Below are positions 33,274 through 45,053 of a stretch of DNA of 64,000 nucleotides, piece after piece. Below the pieces are notes generated by a model. The model had not been told where the DNA came from. It was given only the letters and a program-made list of their open reading frames with translations, and made no database searches. Origin of the DNA: Hyaloscypha bicolor E. Lineage: Eukaryota > Ascomycota > Leotiomycetes > Helotiales > Hyaloscyphaceae. Every line of letters starts with the position of its first letter. Positions within the stretch are counted from its first letter, which is position 1. Location: positions 4,007,952 through 4,071,951 of the forward strand of contig NW_020194684.1 in the NCBI RefSeq assembly GCF_002865645.1, written 5' to 3'. The position numbers and the translations under genes were made by a program.

Positions 33274-34122
33274 ATGGCCTCGAGATTGTTTCTGCGGCAG
33301 GCACGTACAGCAATTCCATCAATTGAACAGCTATTAACAGAAAGCAGCGTTTTACGCCCGCAGCTACCGGCGCTGTGGTGGTCGGCATGGCTCTTTTCCC
33401 AAAGACTGTTCTTCATGCAGAGTCTGTTGAAGGGCCAAACGTGAGCTTGACCAGTCTTCGGACTGCTCTTCAACAATGACTGACCTATTTTCCAGTCAAG
33501 AAAGCCCATCTACGATGAGTTCGAGACCACACCCGCCCCTCCAGCGAAGACCACTCCTGCAGCCCCTCCGACCGGCATATCAGAACCTCCTACTAAAATT
33601 AGATCCCCTACACCGACGGACCGTCTAGCAGTTCAGATTGGAAAGACGAGAGTATTCCTGCACAGTCACGTTGCGGCGGCAGAGAACAAGGTTAACGAAT
33701 TTATGGATTCTGTTCTCCACCTCGAAGAGAGCTTCACAAGCACAATCGCCTCCTTAGCACCACCACCTCAATCTGGGGAGAAGCTCATGCCTGGGTCATT
33801 ATATGTTCTTGTGGCAGCTATGACGGGCAGCATTGTCTCGAGAAACCGGAATATCTTCCTGCGGGCAACAGTCCCTTTGGCTGTTGGTATTGGCGCTGGC
33901 TGGGTTGTATTGCCCGTCACTATGAGGAATGTCTCGGATTTGTTATGGAAATACGAGCAGAGATTCCCTGCTATCGCTGATGGTCATATTAGAACAAGGG
34001 AAGGTATTGAGAAGACCTGGAGAATGGCACGGATCCATACTCAGCAAGCAGTCAATATTGTGGATGACAGGGTCAGCTCAGGAAGAGAGGCAGTGGAAGG
34101 ATGGGTTAAGAAGGGGAAATGA
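33274..34122 (+). CDS. MIC26: MICOS complex subunit MIC26/MIC27 (apolipoprotein O-like)
   Basis: Preferred model: exons 33274 to 33300, 33348 to 33440 and 33496 to 34122, 248 residues. Intron 2 (33441 to 33495) is GT-AG. Intron 1 (33301 to 33347, 47 nt) would be GC-AG and yields MASRLFLRQRFTPAATGAVV, which fits the family best; a GT-AG alternative with a weak GTTTCT donor (33288 to 33340) gives a start six residues different. The Pro/Thr-rich linker is followed by RLAVQIGKTRVFLH, and membrane segments around LYVLVAAMTGSIVSRNRN and VPLAVGIGAGWVVLPVTM. The protein sits in the mitochondrial inner membrane and helps shape cristae junctions. It pairs divergently with OCT1. Confidence 0.88.
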
Positions 34123-35110
34123 GGTGGCATTCAAGACACAGACATGTTCTCTGTACAAACAATAGACCTTTTTTTTTTATGTGTCCTGTTGACTATGTGT
34201 AGTAGAACTTGAGGGTAGGTCTTGATTTTGTTCCTCTGAAGTCTCTTCATTTTTCGTCAGCTCAACCTACAAATCGAGTCTCCTCATTGGCGTCCCCAAG
34301 AGCGTTAGTATCGCTGCGATATACCTCTACAATATCGATTTTCTCGACCCCAATCCTCCTCTTCTTTCGTTTCAATTTTTGCAGCAAGACTGGGGGATCT
34401 CATGCTATGACCATTACCGGAGGCCGTCAATCAAAAGCGTTCCGCATTGTAATTCTGCAACCATCCCAGTTTGAGACTTGGCCGGAACTTATTAGAAAGG
34501 CCAGATGAATGCGACGGACGCCCTGTATATGCACCGTCACAGGATTCCCTCTTCAAGTTTGTGGGGGTAAGGCTGAGCCCAATTCAGGTTGGCTCTCATT
34601 GGTGGCCTCCGGTGAGGCAATTGAGTTCACCCACACTCCAACAAAAGTGCTCTGGTCTCCTTGATTGGAGGCCTCCGGAAGTGTCTCGCAGTGGTCGGTC
34701 GCACATGCCATGGCTGTTGGCTATAAGACTAGCCTTTTCTTCCATCCACCGCATGCCACTCCGAGCGACAAAGACATCATTTCAACTTCTCTTGAACCAC
34801 GTCTTTTCGCCGCATTCGCGGCTTTCCGCGCCCCGATAGGCGCCTCCCCTTTGAGCTGCGGGTGTAACCGCTGCTTTAGCGGTGTGCACTCGCGCATCTA
34901 TTTCCAATCCTCAACTCGTTTTGTTGGCATTGTTATCTCGAACAGGCGATTAATCCAACCGTGGATCCGCAATCCACGCTCCTTCATAACCTCACCAATG
35001 TATTAGAAACACCCTCTCTGAAAGACGTTTCCGAGTGTACATTTCACGATGTCTCTCGGGGAGAAGCTGCCGTGGAGCGTCACGATGCAGCACCAATTCG
35101 GGTCAACGCG
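34123..35110. other. Intergenic; possible upstream exon of the zinc-finger gene
   Basis: Contains overlapping plus-strand frames of about 100 codons with no recognisable domain. The frame of the zinc-finger gene stays open upstream of its first ATG to about 34,925, after an AG (CGAACAG), so a 5-prime exon within this interval is possible. Nothing else is supported. Confidence 0.4.
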
Positions 35111-35724
35111 ATGGCACTGAGTTGGTCTCCGATGCAAGCCCGACGCGTCGCAGACGGAGGTGTACTCACTGTAGTGCGAGATAGTCTCCTATCCACATCA
35201 TCACACGTTTCTTCGTCCTCTAGTCCTTCACTGGATGATGAGAGCGAAAACAACACTTCAATATCCCCATTCTCACAACCAACTGCCAGCTCCGAGTCAC
35301 GGGGCTTGCCAGCATCAGATCAACGCTCTGCCATGATCTCAGCACAATGTACTCCGCCTGCTGGGACCAACGATATGCTCGCTGTCCCCATACCACTCCC
35401 AAACGGCCACTTTTCATGTCCGTATTGTCCCAGGAAGTTCTCACAGCTCTCGAAAGCAAGGTATGGGTCAAGAGCCCTACACATCAAGAGTTGCAAGATC
35501 TGACTCTCTCCATTAGTCACCATATTCAAATATATCGACATACCCATAGTTGCTCCGTTTCTGGGTGCGGGTGGAGCTATAATCTCCCGAAGGATCTGCT
35601 CCGACATTCTGCTACTCACAATACCCCTGAAGCGCGAGACCGATATCCTTGCCCAGTGACTGGATGCAGCGACACTATGAGTCGGCACGATTTGCTTAAG
35701 CGACACGTCGAGAGATTTCATTGA
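35111..35724 (+). CDS. C2H2 zinc-finger protein
   Basis: Exons 35111 to 35460 and 35517 to 35724 with a 56-nt GT-AG intron, 185 residues. The intron splits the first finger, and splicing is needed to complete it: CPYC then KFSQLSKASHH and YRH (C-x2-C-x12-H-x5-H). Two more fingers follow: CSVSGC with RHSATH (C-x4-C-x12-H-x3-H) and CPVTGC with KRHVERFH (C-x4-C-x12-H-x4-H), which ends the protein. The N-terminal half is Ser-rich. It is probably a DNA-binding regulator in the nucleus; no target can be inferred. The start is uncertain because the frame is open further upstream. Confidence 0.72.
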
Positions 35725-36384
35725 ACGTTGTCTTGAGCCTGAAAAACTTGGTCATGCATAGCTGCCAAGTTGGTGACTGTAAGTATCCACATCCCGAACC
35801 GCCATTTCATATGTGTCGTATTCAAATTCGACTAATGCCTTCTGGTGTTTCTAGCGACTTCCTTTGGGGCCCAAAAAAGAAAGCTAATCACAAGCAACAA
35901 ACACGCACACTCACTCTCTCCCTCACTCTTTTCTTTTACGCGGCTTCTCTTATGCGAGATCCCGCTATGTTGACAATAAGGCCGCCACCTCTTCCTTATC
36001 CATCTAAGTCCACCGCCATCGCTGTTGTATGCTCCTCGATATTTTTCTTGACTCAAGAAGGTGGAGGAGCTAGCAATAGGTGTACTGTCCGTTAGTATGG
36101 CTTCCCTACGTACGCAGGTGCAGGCCCTAATGCTTGTGGCACCGCCTTTACAGGGGGGGGTGTTTGTGACACCGCCTTTACAGCGCACCCCCCCCTGTAA
36201 AGGCGGTGCCACAAGCATTAGGGCCTGCACCTGCGTAATTTCATGATTTTCATCGATACCCCCGGTGGTGCTAGGGCTAGAGTCTGCTTTGTTATCGAAA
36301 TGGTGGGAGCACATGTCTCCTCTTGAAAGCAATATGTATATACATTTCTAGCTCTCAAAAGTTAATCACGTTGTTCTCCTCTCC
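35725..36384. other. Intergenic, carries a foldback element
   Basis: No gene is seen. The central part is the foldback element at 36111 to 36237. The remaining sequence is ordinary, and the right edge leads directly into the truncated HET pseudogene. Confidence 0.5.
36111..36237. mobile_element. Foldback MITE with perfect 52-bp arms
   Basis: Arms 36111 to 36162 and 36186 to 36237 are perfect reverse complements over 52 bp, including runs of eight G and eight C, with a 23-bp loop. The loop contains a third, partial copy of the arm word ACACCGCCTTTACAG. The outermost dinucleotide at both ends is TA, as for TA-targeting Tc1/mariner-type elements, leaving CGCAGGTGCAGG as the terminal sequence. 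The stem would be extremely stable in single-stranded DNA or RNA. Confidence 0.8.
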
Positions 36385-37593
36385 CAGGTTTTCAAATCCC
36401 TTCCACCATATCTCTGGATAGATTCTTTGTGCATAATACAAGACTCTTCGGTCGACTGGCAAGCAAAGTCAACAGTAATAGCGAGAATTTACCGGAACTG
36501 CGTATGAAACGTTGTGGCAACTAGGAGCGCTGACAATGGCGGGGGTCTTATCCAGGAAAGGGGCCCACACTAGGTGACTCCAAATAGAGTCCGCATACAG
36601 TATGAAGGGCACGATAAGATTACTCAGCATCTTTCAGTGGTCCTTCGAGGAAATGGATTTCTATGTCCGCGTTGAATAGAAGAGGACTGGTCCTTCATGA
36701 AAGATTGTTGAGTCCGCGGATACTTCATTTCGCCTCCCAGCTGTTCTGGGAATGCAAGATGCTCCAAGCTTGTGAGACATACCTGGAAGGGATACCGAAC
36801 GACGATAACCTTTACAAGGAAGAAGATGACTCTATGCTTCCAATAAGCCTCAAAAATATGCCCAAAGAATCGGAAGCTTCTGATATCTGGATCAGCGTCG
36901 TTCAAACTTACGGAAGATGCAGTATTACCATGCCCGACGGCAGACTTATTACTTTCGCTGGTATCGCAAAATTAATCCCGCCGCCCTTGAATGACCATTA
37001 CCTTGCAGGGCACTTGGAAGAAGGACCTCCCGTACGACTTGGTTTGGTCCTTGTGGAATATAAAAGGTGGCGAACTACAATCATCAAGACGATATAGATG
37101 TGTGATATTCGTTCTCAGCGCCGCATTTCGCCAACGAATTCCAAAGTTCTTCGTAGTTTGTAAGCTACTCTTAACTATGCTAGCGCTTTAATCGATGACT
37201 TGCTTATCGATACCGCGTGTAGAGTAGACATTGGTAAACGTGCTGGATGTCTACATCGACCCACTGGAAACCAAAGCGTTTTGTCCCTTGCGAGGTGGCT
37301 TTCTCCACTTTACTGGCAAAATTGGGCTAATATTCTCCCTTGCCGACCCGGATCCCGAGGGGGAGTGGATAGATGGCCGCTGCTCATTCGACGTGCATAT
37401 GGAACTCAATACGGATTTGATAGATGAGGAGTCATTACATTGCTTAACGCTTTTTGTTCGCAATAATAATGCCACAATCATAAATTGTCTTCAGTTAGAG
37501 CTGCTCAAGCCAAGCCTCAGGGATTACAAAAGAGTTGTCCTGCTAAAGGTCTCATTAGATCTAAAATATACGCTTCTGCAAGAGATCAAGTAG
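36385..37593 (+). pseudogene. HET (heterokaryon incompatibility) domain pseudogene
   Basis: The HET-domain block LWIDSLCIIQDSSVDW appears at about 36411 to 36458 and continues into ARIYRNC, then a TGA at 36505 to 36507 and a TAG at 36571 to 36573. After a frame change, RGLVLHERLLSPRILHF and QLFWEC occur (36663 onward), both typical of HET proteins. The reading then shifts again at about 37005 to 37010, where an extra G separates NDHYLAG from TWKKDLPYDLVWSLWN. The C-terminal part resumes at about 37231 to 37593. HET proteins trigger cell death between incompatible strains; this copy lacks its 5-prime end and has at least four lesions, so it is inactive. It lies about 150 bp from the foldback element. 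Confidence 0.8.
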
Positions 37594-38183
37594 ATTGCGG
37601 AATATGTGAATTCCGAACCAGATTCAAGGGATCTAGTTAAAGTTACCATCTTCTAAATAATGAGTAAGTGCAGGATGCGGGAGAACAATATATTTCTACG
37701 ATGTGAAAAAGCAGGGGTGAGAAGAATTCTCGCCTTACATATGCGAAACCTTTAGCTCTTTTCTCATATAAAGGTGTACCAATGTCTTTCCAGCGCCTTT
37801 GTATGCAAAATCTAGTTATCCAAGCCAGTCCTGCCGATATCTTGAAGTGTTATTCTCACCCTTAATTCTCGCCTCGCATTCGACATCAACTCCTGAGGGG
37901 TAATCTTGCGGAAGGTTGATGGCCGGAGATACAAATTACTCAGAAATGAGCGGGCACATTGAATAATAGTATGCCTAGGAGAGTGTTGAAAGATAAGATC
38001 CAAATAACCTCGATTGTACTTGTGTACCGTCATGTGACGTGACCGTCTCCCTTTCTAACTTTTACTCTTCATGCATGTTAAGTTTACTTGGTTTCATTTC
38101 TTTTTTTATGTACACAACCTCCACCTGTGAGCCTAAGTCAGAAAAGGCTCTTCATTCAAGTTCTCTCATTTCTACACAGCCAA
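37594..38183. other. No supported gene
   Basis: Intergenic between the HET pseudogene and the 3-prime end of the carboxylesterase gene. A minus-strand frame at 37812 to 38033 is not recognised and has no context. Confidence 0.4.
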
Positions 38184-39892
38184 CTAAAACTCAATCTGCT
38201 GGGAGAAAAATTCTTGAATCACTGTGAACCCGCTCGTATTCTGAGTCAAGTACGAAGAACCAGTCGAGTCACCCAGCCACATAACCTCAGTAACATTCTC
38301 AGTGTTTGCCGGGAAAGTAGTGAGATTGCCACCGTTCGGATTCCCAGTCTTGATGAAGTTGGCCCAGTATGCCGACATCTGGGTCTGCAAGGCATAATCT
38401 TGCGTAGTCCAAGTCAAGTTGTAATAAGTTGGGATGTTTCCAAAGACATACCACAATTCAGATCCGTGATAAGCGCCTGCAGTTTGGTTTGGTGGCGCAT
38501 GAGTCCAGTAATAGACGAAGACATCGTTGGTTGCCCCTCCGCCGTACCAAGCTTGAGCCCAGTCGTACGTTGAGACGCGGTTCACGTCGTCCCAGAAAGC
38601 GAAGCTCATATTTCCGGCAGTAGCCGCATCAGTAGCAGGGTATGCTTCAAAAAAGGCGGCAGATAGGTTGCCCATGATCTCTGTGAAGCCTTCTTCGTAT
38701 TCAGCGAGAGTCATTGTGTCATCTGAGGTTTCGCCCTTGTTGTCTCCTGTCAAGATGGGAATATCACCGTGAGTGTTTAACCGGAGTGATTCTCCATAGA
38801 GGTATGGTAAAACGTAGCCGTCTATGACCGGGCGCCAAAGTGGTGGCTCCTGGATGGCGGAGCTATTTTTAAAGACAGTACCGTCAAGAACGGTGTCCCC
38901 CGAATTATCGTAGACGAGAAGATCGTCCATTGAGACATTTCGAAGTTCAGCGATGGAGGTGACATTCATCTCAGCCAAGAATGTAATACCGCTGCCCTCA
39001 GCTGCGGCTTTAGTACGATGAGCGGTTGCTAAACCATAGGTTTCTGGGTCGTGTGGGCCGCGTGCCCCACTTTCAGCAATAGTTGCGACAATCTTGACGC
39101 TACTGAGAGGGCTGTACATCATGTCTAAAGCACTTGCAGAGCCAGCTAGAAGTATTCAAGTTAGCCATACGTTCTCATGTCTACAATTCAGGATGCGAAG
39201 AATTAGAAGTAGAGGAGGCGCAACGTACCTGACTGTCCACCAACAGTGATGTGATCGGGGTTACCACCAAAGGTCGCAATCTCCGACTGCACAAAAGTGA
39301 GAGCTTGGATCTGATCAAGAAGCCCATAGTTTCCAGAAGCGTTATGACCAGACTCAGCATTGAGTTCAGGATGAGCTAGGAAACCGAAAGGGCCCATGCG
39401 ATAGTTGAAGTTCACAACGACAATGTCCTTTGACGCAAGGTGAGAACCGTCGTATGTAGGCACACTTCCAGCACCTCCCTCAAATCTTCCACCGTAGATC
39501 CAAACATATATGGGGAGATTTGAAGTAGATGTCGCATTTGCTGGCGTCCAGATGTTCATGTAGAGACAATCTTCTGAGATATCTTCGCTGCCAGAAGAGA
39601 AAAGGCCGAGAGCTGAATAACTTTGGGCACAATCGGCTCCAAAAGATGTTGCATTGAGAGTTCCAGTCCAGTTGGACGGTGCGGTAGGCGCTGTCCATCT
39701 CAAGTCACCAATTGGTGGGGTTGCAAATGGGATGCCCTTGTAAACATTGACGGCGCTGTTGAGGTCTGATGTAGCTCCTTGAACGGTACCATAGGAAGTG
39801 GTCACTTGCTGAGTAGAACGGCGGGGGTAATATGCAGCACCCAGAACGAATGGGCTAGCTGCCAGGCCAACAAGCAGAGATAGGAGGACCAT
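38184..39892 (-). CDS. Secreted type-B carboxylesterase
   Basis: Two exons, 39892 to 39229 and 39145 to 38184, with an 83-nt GT-AG intron in phase, encoding 541 residues. The start MVLLSLLVGLAASPFVLGA is a signal peptide. Family motifs follow: GIPFATPPIGDLRW, EDCLYMNIWTP, a degenerate oxyanion loop IYGGRFEGGAG (usually GGGF), and the nucleophile elbow GGQSAGS at about residue 218 to 224, which is split by the intron. Most relatives read GESAG, so Gln replaces Glu. The His motif is in AYHGSELWYVFGN. At least ten N-glycosylation sites are visible, in line with secretion. It should hydrolyse esters outside the cell; the substrate is unknown. Confidence 0.88.
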
Positions 39893-42000
39893 TTTGGGTT
39901 CCAAGAAAAAGAAGAGAATGAATGAGTGAAGTAACCGACTTAGTTGAGGAGTGGTCCAACAGAGACGGTCGGATGAAGCTTCCATCAACATGGGCAATTG
40001 TAGTGTATATACTGCACAGCGGCGGTGGAATCTTGAAAAGTCCCAATAAAGAAAATTTTGCTCAAGCAGCGACGTACAGTAAACGTGCTTGTTACGTGGA
40101 CCGTCCACGTAGAAGAAAATAGTGCGACTCCTCCTTTTTCGACTGCACGCACAGCCACACTCCCTGTGTGGAGTGCACATTGCCAATGGATCCAATTGGA
40201 TCTGCCATCACATGACAAGCACGCAGCCTATTCATCTCGAATTTCCGTCTCCGTAGGATCTGCATTGATGAATGTATTTTTGCACCGGCAAACGGGAAAA
40301 AGTTGAAACAATCTGGCACGTGTCCTGGACCCCTGTTATTGCCCACCTTCTGAGCTTGGAAGAAACATAGGTACGTAAGCGAACACAAACACCCCATTCA
40401 GTAATGCATTCCCTGAATTGCTGAAACGTCGAAAACCTCGGGGCCGAGATAGATTCCGGAATACCATGCTGTAAACTTTAGACTTCCGGCATTGGGCGAA
40501 CCTTGCACTAGCTGCCCCGCCACGCATTTGTACGTGGCCTGGAGGCTGGGGGGAGTTACCCCACCATCGGTACCGAATGCTTCCCCTCCTCCTTTAATAT
40601 CGACGCGGAATGATTAGTAACGACTCTCCTGATACTACTAACCTGCTGCCCCGACCACTCGGAAAATTCCCAAGTCCGTGACATTGCGATAATAATCCAG
40701 GCCAGATCCGAGCGGGGAAGGCGATCGGACAGGACCGTTTGCGTGGGAATAGGTTTAAAACTGTCGCTGCTACAATTTATCCTGTTCCTACTAAAATCCG
40801 TGCTTGTATCGTTTTGTTTGAACATACTTGAATTCCCCGTTTTTCTAATGATCCCATTGCTCCACGCTTTCGTGGTCCTTCAAGTCTTCTCCTATCTGAG
40901 AATTGCCCCAGAATAATATTATTCTACACAGTGGGGATATGTATGCTTACACATGGCAATACCTAGCCTTTTCAAAGCTTTTCCCTTGCAATAAACATAA
41001 ATCTGTTAGCAATTCCCCCAGTCTTGAAGTGTTGTTCAGCCCCTTAACTTCTCGCTTAGCACCCGCGCCCCTCGCCAAAATCTCGTGGTTCTTGACTTCC
41101 GGCACCTCGAGGTGCAAAAGAAAAGGTGCCAACTTTCAATGTTCCGAGTCAAAATTGGGCCTTCACAGAGACTCGAGAGGGGAAAGCACTTGAAATGCCC
41201 TAGAACTCTCGAGACATTGAAAGAAAGTAGACTTTGCATGTATGAAAATGGGGGGAAACATTGGGATGGGCTCGCAGTATTTGGAATGTCCAAGTTGATT
41301 TGGGATAGTCAAAATATAATGGAGCTGTTTTTAGTCACCGCGAGCGTGCATATTTGGCGAAGTCTAGAAATGCCAATCGCGCATGCTGCGCCGCTTTAGA
41401 GTTGCAACCCTCGGATATTGGATTCAGAACATTTCTTGCTCCACAAATTCTCAACATTTAGCAGCAACAATATATCCACCATTTGGGAATCTAAACTTCT
41501 GCTGGGTTACCATAACATTACATTCCTGTGTGGGAATCAAAGCAGCAGAAGTTCAAGATCAGGTGCCATCCAACAACTAACTCAACCAAGCGAAGCTTAC
41601 TTCGGAGCTCAAACTTGGCAAGTACAATTCATGAAAAACCTCAGTGTCCGAACAATATTGTCTCCTAGACAAGGGCCATACGTACCATGAACAAAATGTC
41701 GAATTGAAACGGCTTCGAAGCTCTTTCGGTCAAGCTGTTCTCCGAAGTCCTCCAACTCCCATTGTTTCAGATTGAGTGAGCCTCTCTCTTACTGATCTCC
41801 AAAGCTTTTCGCAATAAAATTATTCTACACTCGGTGGGAGCTCCACGGATATAAGCACTCTTTCAAATCATCTTTTCTATTCCTACGCACTGTCATTCTG
41901 GATCCAGAGCTGGCTGCTCTGGTGCATACACGGGACATCCGGGAATGAGATAAGAAACGGAGTACTCTACTGACGGAAAAAAACCTGGGGCAAGAAGAAA
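39893..42000. other. Long gene-free interval
   Basis: The left end is the carboxylesterase promoter. The rest has only short frames on both strands, none convincing. A segment near 41,090 to 41,240 has several short inverted or repeated words around CTCGAG but no defined element. Possible 5-prime remnants of the decayed gene at 42001 cannot be confirmed. Confidence 0.45.
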
Positions 42001-43431
42001 TGGAGCATCAAGAGGCCTGTGAAGAAGAGACCTATGACAAATACATCCTACTGTTCCACAAAAGCGCTGAAGAGTTGCCAATCGAGGAATTTTCTGTTGA
42101 TTGTCTCCAAAGCAGCATCAATCGTCGAGATGCGAATGACCTACTGGCCTACTAGCCTTTCTCTTGATTTGCCTTCCCAAACTCAAGACTTTATATATCT
42201 CCATACCGCAGGCCCAAGATGGGATCGCATTCACGCTCGCTGATCTCAGTTCAGCGGGACGCTTGGAAAATCTTCACACAATCTACATGTGCTCGGTCCC
42301 GCAGATAGGAGTAAGTAACAGTACCTCTACATATATCATCATCACCTTGTAATATCAATTTTCGACGAGAGAACATCTCTATCCGTGGGCTAACCCAAAC
42401 CTTCTCAGGTCCATAGACCTGAATACTATTTGGACTTGGACAAGGCCCTATCTCTTTTTAGAACCAAAAATGTTCACTCCCTCTATATTCTGACAACCGT
42501 GATTTTCAATGAGTTTAACATCACGTACGACGAAGAATTAATGAAACGATAATCGAGGGCATCCAACATTATTGACTTGGCATTCGACGAATGCCAAGCA
42601 AAATCCAAGGACATTATTCCTATTCCCAGCATCCCCAAATCACTCAGAAGCTTCCGTTGGGCACAGAACTTCTCATGATTCGACAGAGGTTCCTGCAAAA
42701 TACCGTTCTACAACATCTCGGTGAAAGCCTCAGTCGCCATAAAGAGACCCTGGAGAATCTAGACTTGAACCTACCTCACACATCCTGCAAAACCAAAGGA
42801 CATGGCGCAAACCCATATGTGAATCCATGAGATATGCTGGGGTTAGAATGGCGACGTTCCTGGATGAATGATAGGCTTCTTCTTGGATCTCTGAAGGACT
42901 TTTCTTCCCTTAAATTACAGGAAATCAATCCCGAAGGCTTATGCGACAATAGCTTCCGAGGCAGAGCTAGCCTGTCCCTGGCTCACAGTCTTCTACGACC
43001 TCCCTCCTTCATTGGAAGAGTTGGCTCTCCCTTACCCCTTCTACGTGATGGAAGAAGGGGATTGCAATCTCCAGAAGGGTGGAAAATTCACATGGATCAA
43101 AGACCTCCTACATGAACGGCTGTGGATGGCGGAGCTCGTATATCTGGTACAGAACTCCGCGAGCAAATTCCGGGGACTTCGGAAGATCACTGTGTTGGAT
43201 TGGAATTCGAGCATCGATTGGCTTGGGAATGAGGGTAAGGCAGTAAGGAGACTCACAGGGATTTGGAGGCTGCGTGCGGAGTCTCGCATTTCTTTCTTGA
43301 TGTTGAAGGAGACTTCTCAGTGGCAGGCGCCTGTGCCCTACTTGCTGGAGATACTTCCGACTAGAAATCCAGGCCGTGAGGTTTGGCGGGAGGTCCAAAT
43401 GGGGAACGGGCCGGGGGAGCTTTCTAGATAA
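42001..43431 (+). pseudogene. Decayed LRR/F-box-like gene
   Basis: Protein-like segments lie in order but in changing frames: an acidic start from ATG 42001 (MEHQEACEEETYDKYILLFH), LPKLKTLYISIP at about 42175, GESLSRHKETLENLDLNLPH at about 42720, SLKDFSSLKLQEINPEGLC at about 42890, SLEELALPYPFYVMEEGDC at about 43010 and a long tail to a stop at 43431. The pattern of regularly spaced leucines and headers such as HKETLENLDL resembles fungal F-box proteins with leucine-rich regions. Lesions include a TGA at 42828 to 42830 and a frameshift near 42957. The assignment rests on pattern only. Confidence 0.45.
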
Positions 43432-43501
43432 ATTTATTACATATTGCATTGTAAGATTACGAAGTCTCATGCGAGCATCGAACTTCGTACCCAAGGCTTT
43501 A

Positions 43502-45053
43502 TCAAAAAAGATTTGGCCGAAAGCCTCCGTCCTTCTCAAACACCTCACCAATAGCCTTCCCGGTATACAAAACATGCAAATCATGATATCTTGGCCCCAC
43601 TAACGTCAACCCAATTGGCAACCCATTCTCACCTGCGAACCCCGGAACATTGAGTGCTGGAACCTGGAGAATAGTCCACATGCTGCAGAACGACTGCTCA
43701 CACCATCAGGCCCTGCAATCAAAGATCGAAAATAGAAAAGGAGGGGTAGCGAGGGACTTACAGCATCACCAGTACTCTCAATGCCTACAGGAGCTTCGTC
43801 TACCGCACCTGGAGTGAAGACAGCATCGTACTTACTCGCGATCTCGTCCCACACCGGTCTCAGTCTCGCGCACCCATCATACGCTTCAAGTTGTGCTTTC
43901 CTCGTAAGCTTCGTGTGGTTCTCAACGTGGCCGTGAAGCATGGGGTGCATTTTCTCCTTTGCTAGGAGATAATCTGCCAACATTAATACCATTCCAATCG
44001 AGAAGAAGACAAAGAAAATGGGATCACAACTTACTCCCAAGAAAACTTGTCCTCCCCTCACCGGCAAGCACATCTCCATGCCATTTCGAAATGCTCTTAA
44101 ACTCCTCCGGCAATTCAATCTCCTCAATACTCGCCCCTTTCCCCTCCAACAACCACTTAGCTTTCTCCCACGCTTTCTCCAAGCCAGGTCCGGCCTTTGG
44201 CCAAACGTGCGTTTTCAAGAAAGCAATCTTGGATCCAGAGATAGGGAAGGGCGTTGATGGAACAGGTTCGTCATCGCAAAGTTGGAAGACGGAGGAGAGG
44301 AGTTCGAGATCGGCGGCAGAGCGGGCGTAGAGGCCGAGCGTGTCGCAGGTCATGCTGTATTGTGTCAGCCCTTCGCGGGAGATGGCGCCCCAGGTTGGCT
44401 TGAAGGCGTAAATTCCGTTGAAGGAGCCTGGGCGGATGGTGGACCCTCCTGTTTGCGTGCCGAGGGCTATGGGAACCTGGGAGATGTTAGGAGTAGTTAC
44501 ATGAATGAAAGAAGACGTACCTGGCAGTCTCCAACAGCCGCTCCTGAACCGGAGGAAGAGCCACCAGGTGTGCGGGAGGGGTCGTGTGGGTTTGCTGACG
44601 GGCCGCCGAGGGTGGTTGATGCAAACTCCGTTGTAGTCGTTTTGCCAAATATGAGTGCTCCTGCAGCACGCAGTGTAATAATTGGCGCGGCATCAACGAG
44701 GGCAGCTGGCCCATCCTTATAAATCGGAGAGTTGTGGGCGGTGGGCATATCTTGATTCATTGATGTGAGCAGATTCAACGTTTCGAGTAAAGGGGCAGAC
44801 CTTTTGTCAGAATAACATCCTTAACACCAATCGCTATGCCATGCAACGGCCCTCTTTTCTCGGGGGCTACCTGATCGAGCTTTCCGGCTTGTGCAAGCAC
44901 AAACTCAGGATCGAGATACGCCCAGGCTTTTACCACGTGATCTCGATCTTTCACACGTGCGAGAAGGGACTTCGCATAGTCTTCTACTGTAAGCTGCCCC
45001 TTTCTCATGAGTGCTACGGCTTCACTTGCCGTGAGACGATAGGGTTCGGTCAT
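43502..45053 (-). CDS. Amidase signature family enzyme
   Basis: Five exons: 45053 to 44801, 44750 to 44521, 44476 to 44035, 43973 to 43762 and 43693 to 43502, with introns of 50, 44, 61 and 68 nt, all GT-AG and all in phase, encoding 442 residues. The Ser-cisSer-Lys triad is visible: the Lys in IGVKDVILTK (about residue 80), the cis-Ser in PGGSSSGSGAA (about 150) and the nucleophile Ser in GTQTGGSTIRP (about 170). The fold hydrolyses amide bonds; substrates range from small amides to fatty acid amides, and none can be chosen here. No signal peptide is seen, so it is probably intracellular. Confidence 0.9.

Noticed and set aside
36111..36237. CRISPR-like or regulatory hairpin reading of the palindrome
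   Set aside because: TA-bounded perfect arms and the fungal context fit a foldback transposable element much better.
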